Assembly: GCA_030917065.1 (NCBI GenBank)
Contig: JAUPVL010000008.1
Span: 1 to 6,737 of the forward strand
Reading direction: 5' to 3'
Source: Patescibacteria group bacterium
Lineage (GTDB): Bacteria > Patescibacteriota > Saccharimonadia > CAILAD01 > BJGX01
Length of the DNA stretch: 6,737 bases
Both the position numbers and the translations under genes were made by a program. Positions 1 through 5,877 of the stretch are shown piece after piece. Each line of letters opens with the position of its first letter. The stretch's first letter is position 1. The notes below the pieces were generated by a model. The model ran no database searches, had not been told where the DNA came from, and was given only the letters and a program-made list of their open reading frames with translations.

Positions 1-1470
1 AAAAAAGCTGGAATTGATCCGTATCCACAGGTAGGTGATCGTACTGCTCAAAATCTAGTATTAGTGAACGAATTTGACACGCGCGAAGGAAGCGACGTGA
101 AAGCAGTAGGTAGAATTACTAGCATCCGTCTAATGGGCGGGATGTGCTTTATAGATATCACAGACGAATCTGGCAAGATTCAAGCTGTAATCAATAAGAA
201 ATCTATCGAGGCAGATAGTGCTAGTAACCAGATTGATTTTGCCCAACTCAAATTACTGGATAACGGAGACTTCATACAGGTATCAGGCAAACTACAAAAA
301 ACAAACGCCGGTGAAGTCAGTGTATTTGCACAAAGCATTACGTTTTTGACAAAAAGCTTACGCCCCATGCCAGATGTGCATGATGGTTTTAAAGACGTAG
401 AGCGCCGTTATAGACAGCGATACATCGATCTGCATATCAATCCAGAAGTAAAAAGACACATAGAGATGCGTAGTAAGGTCACTGAAGTTATTCGTCAGTT
501 TCTGATTACACGCGGTTTTATAGAGCTCGAAACTCCAGTATTGCAGCCGCTATACGGAGGGGCAAGTGCCAGACCATTTACTACTTATCATCACAAGTTA
601 GAATCAGATTTGTACTTACGCATAAGCAATGAGCTCTATCTCAAGCGAGCCGTAGTTGCGGGATTTGAGAGAGTTTTTGAGTTCTCTCGTGATTTTCGCA
701 ATGAAGGAATCGATAGAAGCCACAACCCTGAGTTTACGATGTTAGAGCTATATCAAGCATATGCAAATTATGAAGACTTGATGACTATGACAGAAGCAAT
801 GATATCTGAAGCTCTTGAGGCAGTACACGGTGGTCTAAAGATAACTTATCAGGGTGAAGAGCTTGATTTCACACCACCATACAATCGAATAACCTTCCGC
901 GATCTTATAAAGAAAGAAACCGGCGTAGATATTGAAAATATCAGTAGAGATAAGCTTGTAAGTGAGATAAAATCACGCAAACTCAAAATAGATCTCAAAA
1001 ACAATCCTCCTCTCAAGGATTTACTAGACGAGTTTTATAAAGAAACCTGCAGACCAAATATCAAACAACCTACGTTCTTACTAGATTATCCATCTACCAT
1101 GAAACCACTCGCCAAAAAGCGTAGTGATCAGCCGGAGTATACAGCTAGCATGCAATTATTGTGCATGGGCGCAGAAATTATCAATGCCTACAATGAGCTC
1201 AATGATCCTCTTGATCAACTTAGTCGTCTACAGCAAGAGCAAGATGTACTAGATAGAGGCGAAAGCGAAGAAGCACATCCGCTTGATTATGACTATATTC
1301 GCGCCTTGGAGATTGGTTTACCACCTACCGCGGGCTGGGGAATGGGTATCGATAGATTTGTGTCGTTTTTGGCAGACCAACCGGCCATCAAGGACGTGAT
1401 ATTATTTCCTACGCTCCGACCTGAATCAATCGACCCCAAGGAATTTGAAGTGGATAAGGATCTAAAATGA
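1..1470 (+). CDS. lysS: Lysyl-tRNA synthetase (class II), 5'-truncated by the window edge
   Basis: Charges tRNA-Lys with lysine using ATP in the cytoplasm. The frame is open from base 1 and reads KKAGIDPYPQVGDRT, the usual N-terminal start of bacterial LysRS, so the true start lies upstream and the GTG at 64 is internal. Counting from base 1, 489 residues are visible, against about 500 for the family. An anticodon-binding OB-fold spans about residues 33-120. The catalytic core follows: motif 1 region about 163-198 with GGASARPF at 186-193; motif 2 FRNEGIDRSHNPEF with invariant Arg233; motif 3 GMGIDR with Arg452. By alignment with E. coli LysRS, the lysine-pocket residues Gly187, Arg233, Glu249, Tyr251, Asn395, Tyr397 (Phe in E. 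coli) and Glu399 are present, so the enzyme should be active. Motif 3 is of the PPTAGWG type (see findings). The TGA stop overlaps the serS ATG and is followed in frame by TAG. The function call is secure. Confidence 0.96.
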   Translation, partial: KKAGIDPYPQVGDRTAQNLVLVNEFDTREGSDVKAVGRITSIRLMGGMCFIDITDESGKIQAVINKKSIEADSASNQIDFAQLKLLDNGDFIQVSGKLQKTNAGEVSVFAQSITFLTKSLRPMPDVHDGFKDVERRYRQRYIDLHINPEVKRHIEMRSKVTEVIRQFLITRGFIELETPVLQPLYGGASARPFTTYHHKLESDLYLRISNELYLKRAVVAGFERVFEFSRDFRNEGIDRSHNPEFTMLELYQAYANYEDLMTMTEAMISEALEAVHGGLKITYQGEELDFTPPYNRITFRDLIKKETGVDIENISRDKLVSEIKSRKLKIDLKNNPPLKDLLDEFYKETCRPNIKQPTFLLDYPSTMKPLAKKRSDQPEYTASMQLLCMGAEIINAYNELNDPLDQLSRLQQEQDVLDRGESEEAHPLDYDYIRALEIGLPPTAGWGMGIDRFVSFLADQPAIKDVILFPTLRPESIDPKEFEVDKDLK

Positions 1471-2690
1471 TAGACATCAAGAAACTACGTGAAAACCCGC
1501 AGCCCTACAAAGACAGTGCCTCGCGCCGAGGTATAGAAGTAGACGTTGATGGTTTGTTGGATGTAGATAAGCAAAGAACTGAACTGATTCAGAAAGCCGA
1601 AGGATTGAGATCTCAACTCAAGCTAGAAGGTAAACCTACCGAAGTAGAGCTGGAAGCACTCAAGGTTAAGAAAAGTGAATTCGAAGTCGTAAGCGCTGAT
1701 CTAGAAAAGTTGAACGCAAAATACCTAGACATCTTAAATCAAGTGCCAAATCTACTAGCCGAAAATACTCCAGATGGTGGTGAAGAAAATAACCGAGAAG
1801 AGAGAAAATGGGGCGATATAGAGCTTGGATTTACACCCAAAGACCATTTAGAGCTAAACGATATCAATGATTTGTTTGACTTTGAGGCAGGTGCCAAAGT
1901 ATCTGGAAGTAAATTTTATTTTGTCAAAGACAAGATGCTAAGACTGTGGCAGTCTATAGAGTTGTTTGCTCAAGATGTAGTTAGAGCTGAGGGGTTTGAG
2001 CTAATCGGTGTACCTCACATGGTCAATTACGAAGTTGCTAATGGTACTGGGTACATGCCAAAGGGAGAGGAGAATCAAAACTACATAGACCAAGAACAAA
2101 AGCTCGTGTTGATCGCCACCTCCGAGATTCCAATTACTGGATATCATAAAGATGATGTAATTGATCTAGACCAACCCAAGCTCTATGCAGGGCTCAGTCC
2201 TAGCTACAGGCTTGAAGCCGGAGCATATGGTAAATTCAGCAAAGGTCTATATCGAACTCACCAATTTGATAAGTTAGAAATGTATGTTTTTTGTAAACCC
2301 GAGGAAAGCGACACTTGGTTGCAAAAAATTGTGGAGATAGAAGAAAAAATATGCAAAGAGTTACAAATACCTTATCGTGTGATACGCATTGCTTCAGGCG
2401 ATATGAGTGCACCAGCATACGAGAAATATGATCTGGAGTACTATAGCCCTGCCGAGAAGGATTATCGCGAGCTTACAAGTTGCAGTAATTGCACAGATTT
2501 TCAATCACGCAATCTCAATATCCGCTATCGCAATGACGAAGGCAAGCTCGAGTTTGCACATACTCTCAATGGTACAGCTGTAGTGAGTAGCCGCATGCCG
2601 ATTGCAATATTAGAAAACTACCAACAGGCTGATGGGACTATCAAGATACCAAAATTGTTGCAAAAATACTATGGCGCTGAAGTGTTATAA
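1467..2690 (+). CDS. serS: Seryl-tRNA synthetase (class II)
   Basis: Charges tRNA-Ser (and tRNA-Sec where present) with serine in the cytoplasm. The protein is complete at 407 residues, slightly shorter than the usual 420-430. Residues about 28-100 form the charged helical hairpin (coiled-coil arm) that grips the long variable arm of tRNA-Ser. The catalytic core follows: GTGYMPKGEEN loop, TSEIP at 218-222 (TAEVP in most homologues), motif 2 PSYRLEAG with Arg248, HQFDKLE at 265-271 with the serine-pocket Glu271, SCSNCTDFQ at 338-346, and motif 3 HTLNGTAVVSSR with Arg376 followed by AILENYQ. Motif 3 normally reads TLNGSGLAVGR, so its middle is divergent, but the Arg is kept. The ATG lies inside the lysS stop (ATGA), with AAGGA at 1456-1460 six bases upstream, which supports this start and suggests translational coupling. 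The gene ends TAA followed in frame by TAG. Confidence 0.96.
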   Translation: MIDIKKLRENPQPYKDSASRRGIEVDVDGLLDVDKQRTELIQKAEGLRSQLKLEGKPTEVELEALKVKKSEFEVVSADLEKLNAKYLDILNQVPNLLAENTPDGGEENNREERKWGDIELGFTPKDHLELNDINDLFDFEAGAKVSGSKFYFVKDKMLRLWQSIELFAQDVVRAEGFELIGVPHMVNYEVANGTGYMPKGEENQNYIDQEQKLVLIATSEIPITGYHKDDVIDLDQPKLYAGLSPSYRLEAGAYGKFSKGLYRTHQFDKLEMYVFCKPEESDTWLQKIVEIEEKICKELQIPYRVIRIASGDMSAPAYEKYDLEYYSPAEKDYRELTSCSNCTDFQSRNLNIRYRNDEGKLEFAHTLNGTAVVSSRMPIAILENYQQADGTIKIPKLLQKYYGAEVL

Positions 2691-2691
2691 T
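2683..2691 (+). promoter_or_regulatory. Candidate extended -10 promoter for hpf, overlapping the serS stop
   Basis: TGTTATAAT is a perfect match to the extended -10 consensus (TGnTATAAT). No convincing -35 is visible at 16-18 bases upstream, which extended -10 promoters can tolerate. Transcription would begin near 2698, leaving a leader of about 16 bases that still includes the Shine-Dalgarno site GGGAGG at 2704-2709. Part of the element also encodes the end of SerRS, so a chance match in A/T-rich sequence is possible. It would let hpf be expressed apart from lysS-serS. Confidence 0.45.
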
Positions 2692-2713
2692 AGATATATA
2701 ATCGGGAGGTAGT

Positions 2714-3067
2714 ATGATTCAAATTCAGTTAACTGGTCGTAAGTACGAAATAGACAAAGAACTCAAAAAATACATCAATCGTAAACTGGGTAAATTGGAC
2801 AAATACCTGCCACGACAACACAAGGCGAAGGGCATGAGTGTAGAGATATTCCGAGATCCATCAGGCAAAGAAGATAATCGCTACAGAGTAAAAGCCATAT
2901 TGGAAGTTGCTGGCCCAGACCTAGTAGCCGAAACAGCCACTATCAATCCTCACTCGGCCATTGATATAGTTGAGCAAAAGTTGAGGTTACAGATAAAAAA
3001 ATATAAGGACAAGAACTCGCCCCGACGTTTTCGTGTAAAAGAGATGTGGGACAGGTTTAGAGATTAG
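2714..3067 (+). CDS. hpf: Ribosome hibernation promoting factor, short form (HPF/RaiA family)
   Basis: A cytoplasmic protein that binds the small ribosomal subunit in the mRNA/tRNA channel and stores ribosomes inactive during slow growth or stress. The 117-residue product has the family layout: N-terminal strand IQIQLTGRKYEID, basic helix about 15-32 (KELKKYINRKLGKLDKYL), strands around 41-47, 57-65 and 70-76, then a helix about 80-99 with SAID and EQKLRLQIKKYKDK. Residues 101-117 form an Arg-rich tail. The C-terminal dimerisation domain of long HPF (about 180-190 residues) is absent. The length is close to E. coli RaiA/YfiA (113) and above E. coli HPF (95), so direct monomeric inactivation of 70S ribosomes seems likelier than HPF-driven dimerisation; that is inference. 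A strong GGGAGG at 2704-2709 lies four bases before the ATG and fixes the start. The gene lies 23 bases after serS and 81 bases before secA; the hpf-secA order is also seen in Bacillus. Confidence 0.92.
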   Translation: MIQIQLTGRKYEIDKELKKYINRKLGKLDKYLPRQHKAKGMSVEIFRDPSGKEDNRYRVKAILEVAGPDLVAETATINPHSAIDIVEQKLRLQIKKYKDKNSPRRFRVKEMWDRFRD

Positions 3068-3096
3068 GTATTGATAATAGTTCTAATTGCTCTTCA

Positions 3097-3125
3097 TTAG
3101 GACTGCAAGTGATATCTGGTATAAT
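3097..3125 (+). promoter_or_regulatory. Candidate promoter for secA (extended -10)
   Basis: TGGTATAAT at 3117-3125 is a full extended -10 match. A weak -35, TTAGGA at 3097-3102 (3 of 6 to TTGACA), lies exactly 17 bases upstream of the TATAAT. The predicted start near 3132 gives a leader of about 17 bases containing the ribosome binding site AAAGG at 3138-3142. It is entirely non-coding, in the hpf-secA gap, which makes it more credible than the hpf element. No intrinsic terminator separates hpf from secA, so read-through from upstream may add to it. Confidence 0.6.
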
Positions 3126-3148
3126 TAACAGATGTATAAAGGTTTGAT

Positions 3149-5764
3149 ATGTCGATAATTTCAAAAATTTTTGGAGACCCTAATGCTCGCGAGATCAAAA
3201 AAGCGAAGCTTCGGGTTGAACGAATAAACAATCTTGAAGCCGATATCAAGAAGTTGTCCGACAAACAACTCAAATCAAAAACTTCCGAGTTCATGGATCG
3301 TATTGATCACAAGAAATTGGAGAGTTCACTAGATGCCATACTTGAGGAAGCCTTCGCTGTCGTAAGAGAAGCTAGCAGAAGAGTTCTCGAGCAACGTCAT
3401 TTTGATGTGCAACTTATAGGTGGGGTAGTTTTACATGGCGGAGCAATAGCAGAGATGCGTACCGGTGAGGGTAAGACTTTGGTGGCGACTGCGCCACTAT
3501 ATCTCAATGCTCTTTCCAAAAAAGGTGCTCACCTGGTGACTGTCAATGATTATCTAGCCAAACTCCATGCTGGATGGATGGGGCAAATCTATCATTTCCT
3601 GGGACTTTCTACCGGTGTTATATCGCACGAAAGTGCATTTGTGTACGATCCAGAATACACCGACGACAAGCATGAAGACGAGAGGCTTAGGCACCTAAGG
3701 CCAGTAGAGCGCAAAGAAGCTTATAGCGCTGATATTACTTACGGTACCAATAACGAGTTTGGGTTTGATTATCTGCGTGACAATATGGTCCAAGAGGTCT
3801 CACAGATAGTACAAAGAGATCTTAACTATGTGATAGTAGACGAAGTGGACTCTATTCTTATCGACGAAGCACGTACTCCACTTATTATTTCTCAGCAAGC
3901 CAATAAGAGTACTGATAGGTATTATACATTTGCCAAGATTGCCAAGTCCCTTGACCCCAAGACAGACTACACTACCGACGAGAAACAAAAGGCAGTCAGT
4001 GTGACAGAGGTTGGTATCACTAAGATTGAAAAATCTCTTGGTGTAGACAATATCTATGAAGCCGGCAGGATAGAAGATGTTCATCATGTAGAGGCTGCGC
4101 TCAAGGCAGAGGCATTGTTTGTCAAAGACAAGGACTACGTTGTATCTGAAGACGGAGAGATAGTCATAGTAGATGAGTTTACTGGCCGAATGTTGCCGGG
4201 TAGACGTTATAGTGAAGGTTTGCATCAAGCTATTGAGGCCAAAGAAGGCGTACAGATACAGGCCGAGAGCCAGACTCTTGCAACTATCACCTTCCAAAAC
4301 TTATTCCGACTTTACAATAAGCTAGCTGGTATGACGGGTACCGCAATGACCGAAGCCGAAGAATTTGCCAAAATATACTCTCTTGAAGTCACTCAAATAC
4401 CTACTCACAGACCAATGATACGAAAAGATCTGCCAGACAAAATATACAAATCCGAACTAGGCAAGTTTGGTGCTGTAGTTCAAGAAGTAAAAGAACGACA
4501 TAATAGCGGCCAAGCAGTACTTATCGGTACGGTAAGTATTGAGAAAAACGAGATACTTAGTAACATGCTCAAAAAGGCTGGTGTAGATCATACTATTCTC
4601 AACGCCAAGAACAACGAAGCAGAAGCCGGCATCATTGCCGAAGCCGGTAGGGTCGGAGCCGTTACTCTGGCTACCAACATAGCTGGTCGTGGCACCGACA
4701 TCGTACTAGACGAAAAGGTCAAAGAACTCGGCGGACTGCATGTGCTCGGTACTGAGCGTCATGAGTCTAGGCGTATCGACAACCAACTTCGTGGTAGAGC
4801 TGGCCGACAAGGTGACCCCGGCTCGAGCCAGTTTTATGTAAGTGTTGAAGACGATCTGATGAGAGTCTTTGGAGGAGACCGCATAGGTTCACTCATGAAT
4901 ACCCTCAATGTGCCTGAAGATACTCCTATTGAGAACAAAATGATCTCTCGTACTCTAGAAACAGCCCAAAAGCGTGTTGAAGGACACAACTTTGATATCC
5001 GCAAGCATCTAGTAGAGTATGACGATGTTATGAACTCACAACGCGAGATTATCTACAAAAAACGTAGAAGATTCTTGGAGTCCAAAGATCTCAAGCCAGA
5101 TATTTTTGAAGCATTAGAGCAGGAATTTGGTCTTATTGTACAATCTCACACCAATAGCTCTACTTCCATGATTGACTTAGAAGAAGTTGCCAAAAGTGCT
5201 CGCAATATCATACCCGTACCCACAGACTGGTCACAAAACATCACCAGCAAATTACCTCAAGACATCGTTGATAGTTTGCTAGATATCTCCAAGCAAATGT
5301 ACGACCAGAGAATCGAGGAATTTGGTGATGATACCATGCAGCTCATCAATAGACTAGTGTGTTTCAAGGTGATAGATTCGGCTTGGCTACAGCACTTAGA
5401 AACAATGGATCATCTACGCGACGGTATAGGTCTGCGCGGATATGGGCAACGCGATCCACTTGTGGAATACAAGTCAGAAGCATTTAGACTATTTACACAA
5501 CTACAAAACGGTATCAACTCCGAGATAGCTACTACGATATTCAAGGTCCAGATACAACCTCAATCAGTAGTGGAAGCTCCTACTACTGAGATTACTGAGG
5601 GTGCCAAACGAGCTACCAGCCAAGTCACAGAAGCTGAAGTGGTTAAAACCAAGCGATCATCTTCCTCGCGCAGTAACTCAAAGGTAGAGGCAACTAGAAG
5701 TGTCAAGCTAGACCCTATGCGCAGATCCAAAAAATCCAAACGCAAGAAGAAAAAAAGACGCTAA
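3149..5764 (+). CDS. secA: Protein translocase ATPase SecA, without C-terminal zinc motif
   Basis: The motor of general protein export: it binds preproteins at the inner face of the membrane and drives them through SecYEG by ATP hydrolysis. The product has 871 residues (E. coli 901, B. subtilis 841). Domains in order: NBD1 with Walker A GEGKT at 106-110, TYGTNNEFGFDYLRDN from about 196, and DEVD at 231-234 within DEVDSILIDEARTP; preprotein cross-linking domain around 250-390; NBD2 with GTVSIEKNE, AGRGTDI at 512-518 and QLRGRAGRQGD at 546-556; then helical scaffold and wing domains with WLQHLETMDHLRDGI from Trp746. All ATPase motifs are intact. Three oddities are treated under findings: an insert of about 25 residues at 161-187, LH in place of the conserved RD at 139-140, and a Lys/Arg/Ser tail (833-871) instead of the CxCxSGxxxxxCHG zinc motif. 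The ATG has AAAGG six bases upstream, and MSIISKIFGDPNAREIKK matches the usual SecA N-terminus. Confidence 0.97.
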   Translation: MSIISKIFGDPNAREIKKAKLRVERINNLEADIKKLSDKQLKSKTSEFMDRIDHKKLESSLDAILEEAFAVVREASRRVLEQRHFDVQLIGGVVLHGGAIAEMRTGEGKTLVATAPLYLNALSKKGAHLVTVNDYLAKLHAGWMGQIYHFLGLSTGVISHESAFVYDPEYTDDKHEDERLRHLRPVERKEAYSADITYGTNNEFGFDYLRDNMVQEVSQIVQRDLNYVIVDEVDSILIDEARTPLIISQQANKSTDRYYTFAKIAKSLDPKTDYTTDEKQKAVSVTEVGITKIEKSLGVDNIYEAGRIEDVHHVEAALKAEALFVKDKDYVVSEDGEIVIVDEFTGRMLPGRRYSEGLHQAIEAKEGVQIQAESQTLATITFQNLFRLYNKLAGMTGTAMTEAEEFAKIYSLEVTQIPTHRPMIRKDLPDKIYKSELGKFGAVVQEVKERHNSGQAVLIGTVSIEKNEILSNMLKKAGVDHTILNAKNNEAEAGIIAEAGRVGAVTLATNIAGRGTDIVLDEKVKELGGLHVLGTERHESRRIDNQLRGRAGRQGDPGSSQFYVSVEDDLMRVFGGDRIGSLMNTLNVPEDTPIENKMISRTLETAQKRVEGHNFDIRKHLVEYDDVMNSQREIIYKKRRRFLESKDLKPDIFEALEQEFGLIVQSHTNSSTSMIDLEEVAKSARNIIPVPTDWSQNITSKLPQDIVDSLLDISKQMYDQRIEEFGDDTMQLINRLVCFKVIDSAWLQHLETMDHLRDGIGLRGYGQRDPLVEYKSEAFRLFTQLQNGINSEIATTIFKVQIQPQSVVEAPTTEITEGAKRATSQVTEAEVVKTKRSSSSRSNSKVEATRSVKLDPMRRSKKSKRKKKKRR

Positions 5765-5771
5765 TTATTGC

Positions 5772-5800
5772 TTGACTTGAGTGTGTATTATTCTTATGAT
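5772..5800 (+). promoter_or_regulatory. Strong sigma-70-type promoter for the last gene
   Basis: TTGACT at 5772-5777 (5 of 6 to consensus) and TATGAT at 5795-5800 (5 of 6) are separated by exactly 17 bases. The site lies in the non-coding gap just after secA. The predicted start near 5807 gives a leader of about 70 bases to the ATG at 5878, much longer than the leaders predicted for hpf and secA. It is the best promoter match seen in the window. Confidence 0.75.
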
Positions 5801-5830
5801 AGTATTTAAGCATAAGTAATAACTTAAATA
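5793..5830 (+). repeat. Interlaced inverted repeats over the -10 and start point; possible operator
   Basis: Two perfect inverted repeats interlock here. CTTATG (5793-5798) pairs with CATAAG (5811-5816), and TATTTAAG (5803-5810) pairs with CTTAAATA (5823-5830). Both have 12-base spacers, and their centres are 12 bases apart. Seen another way, four CTTA/TAAG half-sites begin at 5793, 5807, 5813 and 5823. The first repeat includes most of the -10 hexamer and is not fully transcribed, which points to DNA binding rather than an RNA hairpin. The second could form a weak A/U-rich 5' stem. The sequence is A/T-rich, so chance pairing cannot be excluded. Confidence 0.4.
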
Positions 5831-5866
5831 ATATTAAAAACTAAATTCTCGAGAGATAATGATAAT

Positions 5867-5871
5867 AAAGG
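5867..5871 (+). promoter_or_regulatory. Ribosome binding site that sets the start of the last gene
   Basis: AAAGG ends six bases before the ATG at 5878, the same spacing as for secA and serS. The in-frame ATG at 5872 directly abuts this site, with no spacer, so initiation there is unlikely. The preferred start is therefore 5878. Confidence 0.7.
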
Positions 5872-5877
5872 ATGGAT

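Noticed and set aside
2697..2702. Second TATAAT just before hpf as the hpf promoter
   Set aside because: Transcription would start near 2709, removing the GGGAGG ribosome binding site. The upstream TGTTATAAT fits better.
3081..3102. Hairpin TTCTAAT / ATTAGGA after hpf as a terminator
   Set aside because: The 7-pair stem is weak, A/U-rich and includes a G-U pair; no run of T follows. It also overlaps the candidate secA -35.
3800..4297. 165-codon open frame on the - strand inside secA
   Set aside because: It lies fully within highly conserved SecA coding sequence, and its translation is Tyr/Leu/Cys-rich with no family resemblance.
5750..5756. Run of seven A at the end of secA as a programmed frameshift site
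   Set aside because: The reading frame does not place it as an X XXY YYZ slippery heptamer, and both shifted frames end within a few codons. It simply encodes the Lys-rich tail.
64..5764. Alternative genetic code with UGA read as glycine
   Set aside because: No in-frame TGA is needed across lysS, serS, hpf or the 871-codon secA; glycines use GGN. A recoded genome would be expected to show TGA codons within genes of this length.
5847..5854. Palindrome TCTCGAGA in the leader of the last gene
   Set aside because: An isolated 8-base palindrome is expected by chance and has no repeat partner or useful position.
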